DNA from: Kitasatospora viridis
GTDB taxonomy: Bacteria > Actinomycetota > Actinomycetes > Streptomycetales > Streptomycetaceae
Reading direction: 5' to 3'
DNA: 64,000 nucleotides
Assembly (NCBI RefSeq): GCF_007829815.1
Contig: NZ_VIWT01000001.1
Coordinates: 4,555,001 to 4,619,000 of the forward strand
In this document: piece by piece, positions 17,139 through 25,444 of the stretch
How positions within the stretch are numbered: the first letter of the stretch is position 1
Layout: every line of letters begins with the position of its first letter
Position numbers and translations under genes: made by a program
The notes under the pieces: model-generated
What the model saw: the letters and a program-made list of their open reading frames with translations, nothing else
What the model was told of the DNA's origin: nothing
Databases searched by the model: none

Positions 17139-18214
17139 CCCTCCCCGAGGGGGTGGCCGCCCCCGAGTCGCTGCTGCTGCCCGGCGTGCTGGACGCCGCG
17201 CAGGCGGCCGCCACGGTCCGCTCGATCCTCGCCGAGCAGCGGCCGGACGGCGGCATCCCGTGGTTCACCGGCGGGCACCTGGACCCCTGGGACCACACCG
17301 AGGCGGCGATGGCGCTGGACTCGGCCGGCGAGCACACCGCCGCCGAGCGGGCCTACCGCTGGCTGGCCGAGCAGCAGAACCCGGACGGCTCCTGGTTCGC
17401 CGGCTACTACGGCGAGGGCGCGGACGGCGTCAGCAACCGCGCGGTGGAGAGCAACTTCTGCGCCTACGTGGCGGTCGGCTGCTGGCACCACTTCCTGGCC
17501 ACCGGCGACGCCGCCTTCCTGGACCGGATGTGGCCGGTGGTCCGCCGGGCGCTGGACTTCACCGTCGGCCTGCAACTGCCCGGCGGGGCGATAGCCTGGC
17601 GCCTCGACGAGGACGGCGCGCCCGCCCGGGAGGCGCTGCTCACCGGCTCCTCCAGCATCCTGCACGCCCTGCGGTGCGGCCTGGCGATCGCCGAACACCG
17701 TCAGGACCCGCAGCCCGACTGGGAGTTGGCGGCCGGCCGGCTGCAGCACGCGATCGCGGAGCACCCCGAGCGGTTCCTCGACAAGGCCCGCTACTCGATG
17801 GACTGGTACTACCCGGTGCTCGGCGGCGCGCTCACCGGCGAGGCCGCCGAGCGGCGGCTGGACGCCGACTGGGACACCTTCGTGGTGCCCGGCCTGGGCG
17901 CCCGCTGCGTCAGCGACCGGCCCTGGGTCACCGGCGGCGAGAGCGCCGAACTCGCGCTCGCGCTCTGGGCGGTGGGCCGGCGCGAGGACGCGGTGCGGAT
18001 CCTGCGCGGGCTCGGCCGGCTGCGCCACCAGGACGGCTCCTACTGGACCGGCTACGTCTTCGAGGACGACGCCATCTGGCCCGAGGAGCGCACCACCTGG
18101 ACGGCCGGCGCGCTGCTGCTCGCGGTCGCCGCGCTCGGCGGGGACCCGGCCACCACCGCCGTCTTCGCGGCCGGCAAGCTGCCGGGCGGACTGGCCGTGC
18201 CGGGCTGCTGCTGA
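17135..18214 (+). CDS. prenyltransferase/squalene-oxidase-repeat alpha-barrel protein
   Basis: A 359-residue all-helical alpha/alpha-barrel protein. It has QW-like repeats such as EQQNPDGSWF and RHQDGSYWTG, found in terpene cyclases and protein prenyltransferases. No DxDD acid motif of squalene-hopene cyclases is seen, so a cyclase activity is doubtful. A glycan-acting alpha/alpha barrel is another option. Its ATG overlaps the methyltransferase stop. A 20-bp terminator follows, ending the three-gene unit. Confidence 0.7.
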   Translation: MTLPEGVAAPESLLLPGVLDAAQAAATVRSILAEQRPDGGIPWFTGGHLDPWDHTEAAMALDSAGEHTAAERAYRWLAEQQNPDGSWFAGYYGEGADGVSNRAVESNFCAYVAVGCWHHFLATGDAAFLDRMWPVVRRALDFTVGLQLPGGAIAWRLDEDGAPAREALLTGSSSILHALRCGLAIAEHRQDPQPDWELAAGRLQHAIAEHPERFLDKARYSMDWYYPVLGGALTGEAAERRLDADWDTFVVPGLGARCVSDRPWVTGGESAELALALWAVGRREDAVRILRGLGRLRHQDGSYWTGYVFEDDAIWPEERTTWTAGALLLAVAALGGDPATTAVFAAGKLPGGLAVPGCC

Positions 18215-18239
18215 CGTCCGCTCAAGTTCGCAGCTCGGA

Positions 18240-18287
18240 AAGGGCCGTGGCCCGGTGGGGAGTGAATCCCACCGGGCCACGGCCCTT
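18240..18287. terminator. bidirectional intrinsic terminator
   Basis: A perfect 20-bp stem (AAGGGCCGTGGCCCGGTGGG and its complement) closes on an eight-base loop. It lies between the convergent alpha-barrel gene and the membrane protein gene, and should stop both transcripts. Confidence 0.9.
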
Positions 18288-18316
18288 GTGACGTGCTGTC
18301 AGGCGTTGCCGCCGGT

Positions 18317-19504
18317 TCAGCCGCGCTGGATGCCCGAGAGGTCCGTCAGGACGCCCTGGGAGCCGTCCTGCAGCTGGGCGACCAGGGCGGCGCCGCGCTG
18401 CTCCACCGCCAGGTACCAGGTGCCGGGCACCAGGTGGCCGACCGGCGGGCCGGCCGAGCCGTCCTTGGGGGCCAGCGGGCGCGGGGCCGGCACGGCGAAC
18501 CAGAACGGGGCGAACGGCTCGGCGGCCGCCGCCGGGGCCTGGACGGCGGCCGGGGCCGGCGCCGGGTCGGTGACGACCGTGGGCGGCAGCACCGCGGTCT
18601 GCTCGGCGGCCGACTCGGGCACGGCGTTCGCCGCGACCGGGGCCGGGGCCTGGGCGGCGGCCGGGGCCGGCGCCGGGAAGGAGTCCTGCGGCTGGGGCTG
18701 CGGCTGCGGCTCGGCGCCGAGGCCCGGGGCCGCGTTGCCGAAGGTGCCGCCCGCGGGCTGCTGCTGGCCGAACGGCGCGCCCGGCTGACCGGGCTGGCCG
18801 CCGAAGCCCTGCTGGCCCGGCAACGGCTGACCGGGGTGACCGGGCTGACCCGGGTGACCCGCGCCGGGGACCGGGGCCGGGAAGCCGTAGCCGCCCGGCT
18901 GCTGCTGGCCGAACGGCGCGCCCGGCTGACCGGGCTGACCCGGCTGGCCCGGGTAGCCGTAGCCGGCCGGCTGCTGGAAGCCCTGGGCACCGGGGAAGCC
19001 GCCCTGCGCACCCATCGGGTGGGCCACCGGCTTGTCGTTCACCAGCGGACCCTGCAGGGCCGGAACCAGCGGACCGGCCACCGCGGCGCCCGCGAGCACC
19101 AGGGTGGAGACCAGGGCGAGGTAGGCGCCCCAGGAGTGGTCCGAGCCGGCGCCCAGCGACCAGAGCGCGGTCCAGAGTGCGACCACCGAGAAGGCGGTGC
19201 CCCACTGGTCCAGGCGCAGGCCCAGGATCTGCCGGGTCTTGGCCGCCTCGCCCTGGAAGCGCTGCAGCAGGATCAGCGCCGCGGCGGCGATGCCGAGCAG
19301 GAAGATCGAGGGCAGCACCGGGAAGAGGCCGGTGGACCAGGCGCTGGAGGAGACGGTGTGACCCCCCACCGTCAGCGCACCGCACTCCGAGGCCGGGCAG
19401 CCCGGCACCGTGATCGAGTACCACGGCAGGAACGATGAGATGAAGAGGAGGACGGCCGCACCGGCGATGGCGGCATCTCCCCTGGTGAGAGCGCGCAGAT
19501 TCAC
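18317..19504 (-). CDS. four-helix membrane protein with Pro/Gly/Gln-rich tail
   Basis: A 395-residue protein. Residues 1 to about 160 hold four hydrophobic segments (for example AAIAGAAVLLFISSFLPWY), with two cysteines in the first outer loop (GCPASECG). Then comes a low-complexity GQPGQPG and Pro/Ala-rich region, and a small C-terminal domain (FWFAVPAPRPLAPKDGS; GTWYLAVEQRGAALVAQLQDG). It starts at GTG 19504, with GAGGGG about 11 bases upstream. I do not recognise a function. Similar proteins occur widely in Streptomyces. Confidence 0.75.
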   Translation of the reverse strand: MNLRALTRGDAAIAGAAVLLFISSFLPWYSITVPGCPASECGALTVGGHTVSSSAWSTGLFPVLPSIFLLGIAAAALILLQRFQGEAAKTRQILGLRLDQWGTAFSVVALWTALWSLGAGSDHSWGAYLALVSTLVLAGAAVAGPLVPALQGPLVNDKPVAHPMGAQGGFPGAQGFQQPAGYGYPGQPGQPGQPGAPFGQQQPGGYGFPAPVPGAGHPGQPGHPGQPLPGQQGFGGQPGQPGAPFGQQQPAGGTFGNAAPGLGAEPQPQPQPQDSFPAPAPAAAQAPAPVAANAVPESAAEQTAVLPPTVVTDPAPAPAAVQAPAAAAEPFAPFWFAVPAPRPLAPKDGSAGPPVGHLVPGTWYLAVEQRGAALVAQLQDGSQGVLTDLSGIQRG

Positions 19505-19591
19505 TGAGTCGGTCCCCTCGCTGGTGTGTCGTGTCGGCGTAACGGGCAGTGATTCTACTGATCCCGCGCTGGACGGGTCAGCCGGAGGTGC

Positions 19592-20593
19592 TCATGACGA
19601 CCCGGAGCTCGGGACGGCGGAGTCGAGGTTATTGGTTCCGCCCGAGGTCAGGAAGGCCGTGAAGCCGTTCGCGATGCCCTGGGCGGCGCGCTGGCGCCAC
19701 TGCGGATCGGTCATCCGCTGGGCGTCCCCGGCGTTGCGCATGTTCCCGCACTCGATGAACACCTTGGGCACGGTGGACAGGTTCAGCCCGCCGAGGTCGG
19801 AGCGGGTGTCCAGGCCCTGCTCGGCGACGTAGTCCGCGTAGGGCTCGCCGGTCGCGTCGTGGAAGGCGGAGCGCAGCAGCAGGCCGAAGCGGTGCGAGGG
19901 GTCGACGATCGCGCTGTTGTCCGCCTTCCCGGCCACCACCTTGGCGGGCATGATCACGTGGAAGCCGCTGCCGGAGGCCGGACCGCCGTCGCCGTGGATG
20001 GAGATCGCCGCGTCGGCGTGCGCCTGGTTGCCGATCGCGGCCCGCTCGTCGACGCACGGGCCGTAGGGGCGGTCGCCGTCCTGGGTGAGGATCACCTTGG
20101 CGCCGAGCGCCTGGAGCAGGTCGCGCACCCGGTGCGAGACGTCCAGCGTGTAGTCGGCCTCGGTGTAGCCGGCGTCCGTCTCGGTGCCGGTGGTGTCGCA
20201 CTCCTTGTGCGCGTTGCCGACGTCCACCTGGCGGTTGATCTCGGTGGGGTGGTCCACGTTGGTCGGGTTGTGGCCCGGGTCGAGCACGATGGTGCGGCCG
20301 GCCAGCGGCTCGGCGGCGCTGGGGCTCGCCGGGGCCGAGGACGGGGCGGACGGCGAGGCGGAGGCCGAGCCGGGGGCCGAGGACGAGGGTGCGGGCGGGG
20401 CCGACGTGGCCGGGCCGGCCGGGGCGGTGCTCACCAGGTCCGCCGCGGCGGCCGTGCTGGAGCCGGCGCCGCTGCCGCCGCAGCCGGTCAGCGCACCCAG
20501 CAGGACGGTGCCGAGCACGGCGGCGGCCGACCTGACGGTGCGTGAGGCCCGGGTGCGGGTAAGGCGGTTCGGTGTGGTGGTGCGTCGGTTCAC
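19592..20593 (-). CDS. N-acetylmuramoyl-L-alanine amidase lipoprotein (Amidase_3)
   Basis: Cuts the bond between muramic acid and the stem peptide in peptidoglycan. The 333-residue protein has a signal with lipobox LTGC, so it should be lipid-anchored outside. A Ser/Ala/Pro linker leads to the catalytic domain: zinc ligand His in VLDPGHN, Glu in the TEADYTLD region, His in SIHGDG, and catalytic Glu in VFIECGNM. The GTG start lies three bases after the stop of the preceding gene, so the two form an operon. Confidence 0.9.
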   Translation of the reverse strand: MNRRTTTPNRLTRTRASRTVRSAAAVLGTVLLGALTGCGGSGAGSSTAAAADLVSTAPAGPATSAPPAPSSSAPGSASASPSAPSSAPASPSAAEPLAGRTIVLDPGHNPTNVDHPTEINRQVDVGNAHKECDTTGTETDAGYTEADYTLDVSHRVRDLLQALGAKVILTQDGDRPYGPCVDERAAIGNQAHADAAISIHGDGGPASGSGFHVIMPAKVVAGKADNSAIVDPSHRFGLLLRSAFHDATGEPYADYVAEQGLDTRSDLGGLNLSTVPKVFIECGNMRNAGDAQRMTDPQWRQRAAQGIANGFTAFLTSGGTNNLDSAVPSSGSS

Positions 20594-20596
20594 GGA

Positions 20597-21883
20597 TCAG
20601 ATCCTGTCCCAGGTCCGGCTCGCCAGGCCGTAGGCGGGGGCCAGTGCGTTCCACTTCGCGACGAAGTCCTGCTTCGCCTGGGTGGCTTGCGGGTTCAGCT
20701 GGTCGGCCTTCTGCTTGTCCGGCGTGTCGGGTGCGTGCGCGCTGCCGCCGCAGCCGCCGGCGCTCACCGAGCGGGCCCAGGCCGCGTAGGCGCGGTCGAT
20801 GTCGGCGGAGGTCTGCCAGGCGGTCTTCAGGCTCGCCACGGCGTCCGCGCCGCCGGGCACGTCGGCCACGTTCAGGGTGGTGAGGGTGGCGAGCAGTTGG
20901 TCGCGCTGCTGGGCGCCGCTGTCGAAGACCTGGGCGGCGCTGTCGACGTCCGCCTTGGCCGGGCAGCTGTCCACCTGGGCCACCGCGCTGCCGATCGGCG
21001 CCTTGGCCGACTCGCCCTTGGTCAGCAGGGCGTCCAGCGCCGTGGCCTCGCTCTGCGCGTTCGCACCGGCGCTCGGGCTGGCGCTGGCACTGGCACCGGC
21101 GCTCGCGGAGGTGCTCGGGCTCGCCGCGCTGCCCGGGCCGGCCGGGACGCCGCCGTCGGCCGGGCCGCCGCCGCTGGGGCTGGGCCGGGCGGAGCCGGCG
21201 CCGGTCGGCGGTGCCGCCTTGGCGGTGGGCTTGCTGGCGCCGGAGTCCTGGGTCGCCAGCACGGCGCCGCCGCCGATCGCGAGCAGCAGCACCAGCCCGG
21301 CGCCGATCAGCAGCGGGGCGCGGCGGCGGGGGCGGTCCTCGTCCGCGTCGTCCTGGTACTGGCCGGGCAGGTCGAGCCCGTGGCCCGCCGGGGGCGGGAA
21401 GGCGGGGGGCGGCCGGAAGCCCGGGGGCGGCTGGTTGGCGGGGCCGGGGTGGCCGGGGTGGCCGGGGTACGGGGCGTGGGCCGGGGCGGGCCCGCCCGGG
21501 TAGGGCGGCAGCACCTGGGTGGCCGGGCCGTCGGCGGCCGACTGCGGCCCGGGCTGCGGCGGGTAGCCGTAGCCGTAGCCGGGCGGGGCGGTGGGCGGCA
21601 TGCTCGGCGGGTTCGCGGGCGGCGGGGGAGCGGCGGTGGGCGGGGCCGCGGGTGGCGGGAAGTACGGGCGGGCGCCGAGCGGCGGGCCCTGGTCGCCCAC
21701 TGCCCCGGCGCTCGGCGGGACCGGTCCGGCGGTCGGCGCAGCGGCAGGCGCGGGCGGCGGCGCGGCGGGCGGCGCCGCGGCCGGACGCGGCGCGCCCGGG
21801 GCCGGGCGGCGCACCCAGCCGCCCGCGCCGCCGTTCGCGGTCGGGTCCCAGACCGCAGGTGTCATGTCGCCCTGGTCCGTCAT
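20597..21883 (-). CDS. proline-rich single-pass membrane protein
   Basis: A 428-residue protein. The cytoplasmic N-terminal half is very rich in Pro, Ala and Gly. A basic patch (RPRRRA) precedes one membrane segment (PLLIGAGLVLLLAIGGGAVLA). The outer part begins with a Ser/Ala/Pro spacer and ends in a helical domain of about 150 residues with three or four cysteines. Function unknown. It is directly upstream of the amidase gene, so a cell-wall role is a fair guess. Confidence 0.75.
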   Translation of the reverse strand: MTDQGDMTPAVWDPTANGGAGGWVRRPAPGAPRPAAAPPAAPPPAPAAAPTAGPVPPSAGAVGDQGPPLGARPYFPPPAAPPTAAPPPPANPPSMPPTAPPGYGYGYPPQPGPQSAADGPATQVLPPYPGGPAPAHAPYPGHPGHPGPANQPPPGFRPPPAFPPPAGHGLDLPGQYQDDADEDRPRRRAPLLIGAGLVLLLAIGGGAVLATQDSGASKPTAKAAPPTGAGSARPSPSGGGPADGGVPAGPGSAASPSTSASAGASASASPSAGANAQSEATALDALLTKGESAKAPIGSAVAQVDSCPAKADVDSAAQVFDSGAQQRDQLLATLTTLNVADVPGGADAVASLKTAWQTSADIDRAYAAWARSVSAGGCGGSAHAPDTPDKQKADQLNPQATQAKQDFVAKWNALAPAYGLASRTWDRI

Positions 21884-22012
21884 GCTCAGTGGCCCCCGCC
21901 TTCAGGTCCGTCGGTCGCGCGGGTCCCGCGCTTGCCCGTCGTCACCGTACCGGCCGGACCCGTCGGGGAGGGCTTCGGCTCTGTAAAAATCGCGCCGGTG
22001 CACCGGGCCGGG

Positions 22013-22687
22013 CTACCCGGCGGCGCGGGCGGCACGGCGGAGCACTCGCAGCGAGCCGGTCACCGAGACCTCCTCGAAGCCCTCGGCGAGCGCCCGCAGG
22101 TACACCCGGTACGGCGCCTGGCCGCCGTCCGCCGGGTCGGGGAAGACGTCGTGCACCACCAGCAGGCCGTCCTCGGCCAGGTGCGGGGCCCAGCCCTGGT
22201 AGTCGCCGCCGGCGTGCTCGTCGGTGTGCCCGCCGTCGATGAAGACCAGCGCGAGCTTGCCGCCCCAGACCGCCGCGACCTGCGGCGACCGGCCGACCAG
22301 GGCGATCACGTGCTGCTCCAGCCCAGCCTCGTGCAGGGTGCGGCGGAAGCGGGGGAGGGTGTCCATCAGGCCGACCTCGGGGTCCACCAGGGTCGGGTCG
22401 TGGTACTCCCAGCCGGGCTGCTGCTCCTCCGAGCCGCGGTGGTGGTCGACGGTGAGGGCCACGGTGCCGGTGCGCCGGGCCGCGTCGGCCAGCAGGATCG
22501 CCGAGCGGCCGCAGTAGGTGCCGATCTCCAGCACCGGCAGCCCGGTCCGCTGCGCCGCCTCGACGGCCGCCGCGTACAGCGCCAGGCCCTCGTCCACCGG
22601 CATGAAGCCGTCCGCCGCCTCGAACGCGGCCAGCACCTCGGGGGTGGGGGCGGGAGCGGCGGCCGGGCCGGGCTGGGTCTGGGTCAT
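22013..22687 (-). CDS. class I SAM-dependent methyltransferase (Methyltransf_24 type)
   Basis: A 224-residue protein. The SAM motif is VLEIGTYCGRSAILLADAA, typical of the Methyltransf_24 / cephalosporin-hydroxylase-like group. Further family text is ALTVDHHRGSEEQQ, LVFIDGGHTDEHAGGDY and LLVVHDVFPDP. The substrate is unknown. The start at ATG 22687 has GGGAG about nine bases upstream; an upstream in-frame start at 22735 lacks one. Confidence 0.85.
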   Translation of the reverse strand: MTQTQPGPAAAPAPTPEVLAAFEAADGFMPVDEGLALYAAAVEAAQRTGLPVLEIGTYCGRSAILLADAARRTGTVALTVDHHRGSEEQQPGWEYHDPTLVDPEVGLMDTLPRFRRTLHEAGLEQHVIALVGRSPQVAAVWGGKLALVFIDGGHTDEHAGGDYQGWAPHLAEDGLLVVHDVFPDPADGGQAPYRVYLRALAEGFEEVSVTGSLRVLRRAARAAG

Positions 22688-22755
22688 CGGTGCTGCTCCC
22701 TGCGCTGGCGGTGGGTGGGGGTGCCATCCTCGCACCCACGGTTACCCCCGGGTAG

Positions 22756-22796
22756 CGAAGGGCCCGGCCCCGCGGTGTGCGGGGCCGGGCCCTTCG
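22756..22796. terminator. intrinsic terminator
   Basis: CGAAGGGCCCGGCCCCGC pairs perfectly with its complement across GGTGT (18-bp stem). It lies after the 52-residue minus-strand gene and before the methyltransferase gene, so it should isolate the two transcripts. Confidence 0.88.
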
Positions 22797-22848
22797 GATG
22801 CGCGCGCGGCGCGGTCGCCGTCAGCTGCCGGCGGTTGATCGGCTGCCG

Positions 22849-23007
22849 TCAGTTGGCTGCCGCGTCCAACCGGTGCCGGCCGTGCGGGTTGCCGGCCTCG
22901 GCCGTCTCTTCGCTGGCGAGCACTCCGCGGTGCCGGCCTCGGCCGTTGTCCTCGGCGGTGGCCTCGTCGGCGCCGTGGTCGCTGGTCTCGTTGAGGTTTT
23001 CGGACAT
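22849..23007 (-). CDS. small hydrophilic protein with GRHR repeats
   Basis: A 52-residue protein starting MSENLNETSDHG. GGAGAAG lies about nine bases before the ATG, and a strong terminator follows the stop. It is acidic in the first half and has two related basic motifs: NGRGRHRG (residues 21-28) and PHGRHRLD (41-48). No signal peptide, membrane segment or cysteine is present. I do not recognise the family. The ribosome site, own terminator and normal codon use support a real gene. Confidence 0.65.
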   Translation of the reverse strand: MSENLNETSDHGADEATAEDNGRGRHRGVLASEETAEAGNPHGRHRLDAAAN

Positions 23008-23298
23008 CGTTCTCGTCTTCTCCGTGCGTGGGTGCAGGTCTGTGGTGCCGCTACGGCACCGCCGGCCGTGACCGGGCCCGGCACGGGGAGAGTCCTCGCC
23101 CGTGGCAGTGCGGTCTCCCGCGCCTGAACGATCTCGCCCCGTTGGTCCGCCACCCTACTGGCCGACCAGGACAAGGCTAACCACCGGTCCGCCTCACGGA
23201 CGATCAGCTCCGACGGCCTGTCGGCAACGTTTTGGCCAAGGCTCGGACTCGAAGCAGTGGCGACGGGGTGTCAGTTCGCCTCCGTCCCGCGGCGCGTG

Positions 23299-24348
23299 TC
23301 ACTGCTTGCCGCGAGCCCCGGCCGGTACTTCGGAGTGGTCCCGGATGACGATCTTTCCGGTGTTCTCGCCGCGCAGCATGCCCAGGAAGGCGCTGACGAG
23401 GTGTTCGAACCCGTCCACCACCGTCTCGTCGGCGGTCAGCCGCCCGGACTGCAGGTGCGGGACGGCGAAGTCGTAGAGCTCCTGCTGCGCGTCCTGGTGG
23501 TTGCTCACCAGGAATCCCTCCATCCGCAGGCTCTTCTCCACGATGTCCGGGTAGTGGAGCTTCGGTGCGAGTGCGTCGGGGGTGTTGTACTGGCTGATCG
23601 TGCCGATCCGGACGATCCGGCCGAACTCGCGCAGCGCCCCCACGGCGGCGGCCAACTGCTCGCCGCCCACGTTGTCGACGAAGAGGTCGATGCCGTCGGG
23701 CGCCGCCGCGGCCAGCAACTCGGCGGCCGGGCCGTCGTGGTAGTCGAAGGCCGCGTCGTAGCCGACCTCGGTGAGCAGGTGGCGGACCTTGGCGGCCGTG
23801 CCAGCGCTGCCGATCAGCCGGCCCGCGCCGAGCAGCCGGGCGAACCTGGCGGTGGCGGTGCCGACCCCGCCGGCGGCGCCGGAGACGAAGACGTCGTCGC
23901 CCGGCTGGAGGCGGGCGATCCGGGTCAGGCCGACGTAGGCGGTCAGGCCGGTGCCGCCGAGCAGGCTGAGGTGGGTGGTGAGCGGCACGCCGTCGAAGTG
24001 CGGCAGCTTGCGGGCCTCGCCGGGGGCGATCACCGAGTGGGTGCGCCAGCCGCGCCGGTGGAAGACCAGCTCGCCCTCGGTGAACTGCGGCGTGCGGGAG
24101 GCGATGACCCGGCCGATGGTGCGGCCCTCCAGCGGGGCGTGCAGGTCGAAGGCGCCCGGGAGGTCGTCCATCATCTCCCGGTGGTAGGGGTCGACCGACC
24201 AGTAGAGGTTCTCGACCAGCGCGGTGCCGGGGGCGGGTTCGGGGACGGCGTGCTCGACCACCTCGAAGTGCTCGGGGGTCGGGAAGCCGTGCGGGCGGGC
24301 GGTCTGCTGGACGGTGCGGGCGGTGGTGTCGGCGGCTGCGCTGTTCAT
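23299..24348 (-). CDS. NADP-dependent oxidoreductase (MDR superfamily)
   Basis: A 349-residue zinc-free medium-chain reductase of the leukotriene-B4-dehydrogenase / enoyl-reductase group. The Rossmann motif is VSGAAGGVGTATARFARLLGA, and SVDPYHREMMDD near residue 55 is the family signature. It probably reduces alpha,beta-unsaturated carbonyls with NADPH. It is divergent from a LysR regulator, with a palindromic T-N11-A box between them, so LysR control is likely. Confidence 0.9.
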   Translation of the reverse strand: MNSAAADTTARTVQQTARPHGFPTPEHFEVVEHAVPEPAPGTALVENLYWSVDPYHREMMDDLPGAFDLHAPLEGRTIGRVIASRTPQFTEGELVFHRRGWRTHSVIAPGEARKLPHFDGVPLTTHLSLLGGTGLTAYVGLTRIARLQPGDDVFVSGAAGGVGTATARFARLLGAGRLIGSAGTAAKVRHLLTEVGYDAAFDYHDGPAAELLAAAAPDGIDLFVDNVGGEQLAAAVGALREFGRIVRIGTISQYNTPDALAPKLHYPDIVEKSLRMEGFLVSNHQDAQQELYDFAVPHLQSGRLTADETVVDGFEHLVSAFLGMLRGENTGKIVIRDHSEVPAGARGKQ

Positions 24349-24415
24349 GGCTGCGACGCTAGGCGCGGGGTGGGGGTGCCGGGCAGATGCTTTCGTTCAT
24401 CCGTCATGCTGTCCC

Positions 24416-24430
24416 ATGAATGACATTCAT
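24416..24430. promoter_or_regulatory. LysR-type T-N11-A box
   Basis: ATGAATG and CATTCAT are exact inverted repeats around a central A (15 bp), containing T-N11-A. The box lies in the 120-bp region between the oxidoreductase and the divergent lysR gene, where such regulators usually bind. Confidence 0.75.
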
Positions 24431-24468
24431 ACTTCGAGGTGAGAAGCCCGAGTGGAAGGCGGAGCCGC

Positions 24469-25386
24469 GTGAATGACCTCGCGCCGCAGGAACTGCGGGT
24501 GCTGGTGGCCGTCGCCGACCGCGGCGGGTTCTCCGCCGCCGGCGTGGCGCTCGGGCTGACCCAGTCCGCAGTCTCGCACTCCGTGCGGGGCAGTGAGCGC
24601 AAGCTCGGCGCGCTGCTCTTCGACCGCGGCCGCAGCGGCGCCAAGCCGACCGCGGCGGGCGAGCGGGTGCTCGGCTACGCGCGGCGGGTGCTGCACCTGC
24701 TGGAGCTGATGGCCGCGGAGGCCCGCGACCCGGCCCGCTCGACGCAGGTCGGCGGCCCGGTGCGGATCGCGGCCTTCCGCAGCGCCGCCCTGCACCTGCT
24801 GCCCCCCGTGCTGCGCAGCCTGCGGGCCCGCTACCCCGAGTTGGAGCCGCAGGTGCGGATCGTCCGCGAGGTCGGGCGGGGCACGGCCGGCGAAGTCGCC
24901 GACGGCCGGGCCGACCTGGCGATCGCCACCGTGTCCGGCTCCAGCCCGCTGCCGCCCGGCCTGCTCTCCACCGTGCTGATCGACGAGCCCTACTCGCTCG
25001 CGCACCCGCCGGGCCACCCCGCGCCGCGCTCCCTGCCGTTGATCGACTGGGACGAGAACTGCGGCTCCTACACCCGCAGTTGGTGGCAGGCCCAGGACTG
25101 GATCCCGGCCGCGACGATCAAGGCCGAGGACGACGGCGCGGTGCTCGCCCTGGTCGCCGGCGGCCACGGCATGGCGATCATGCCCGCCCTCTCGCTCGCG
25201 GACGCCCCGCCGACCGTCGCCGTCACCGACCTCGGCGCCGACCGCCCGGTGCGCCAGGTGGGGTACGTGACCACGCCGGAACTGGCCGGGTCGGCGGCGG
25301 TGCGGGCGGTGGTGCGCGAACTACGCGCCGTGCGGGGGAACATGGTGCCCGGCGAAGCACAAGGCCCGAACCCCCTTCCGCTTTGA
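24469..25386 (+). CDS. LysR family transcriptional regulator
   Basis: A 305-residue regulator. The N-terminal HTH reads FSAAGVALGLTQSAVSHSVRGSERKLG and the effector domain starts near residue 90. GTG 24469 is preferred because GGAG lies just upstream and VNDLAPQELRVLVAVADRGGF aligns with the usual LysR start. GTG/ATG candidates further up add non-family residues. It probably controls the divergent oxidoreductase and itself. The ligand is unknown. Confidence 0.92.
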   Translation: MNDLAPQELRVLVAVADRGGFSAAGVALGLTQSAVSHSVRGSERKLGALLFDRGRSGAKPTAAGERVLGYARRVLHLLELMAAEARDPARSTQVGGPVRIAAFRSAALHLLPPVLRSLRARYPELEPQVRIVREVGRGTAGEVADGRADLAIATVSGSSPLPPGLLSTVLIDEPYSLAHPPGHPAPRSLPLIDWDENCGSYTRSWWQAQDWIPAATIKAEDDGAVLALVAGGHGMAIMPALSLADAPPTVAVTDLGADRPVRQVGYVTTPELAGSAAVRAVVRELRAVRGNMVPGEAQGPNPLPL

Positions 25387-25444
25387 CCGCCGCGCGGGGT
25401 ACCCCTGGAAGCACCCACCCGTTTCCGCATCGAGGGGCACCGCT

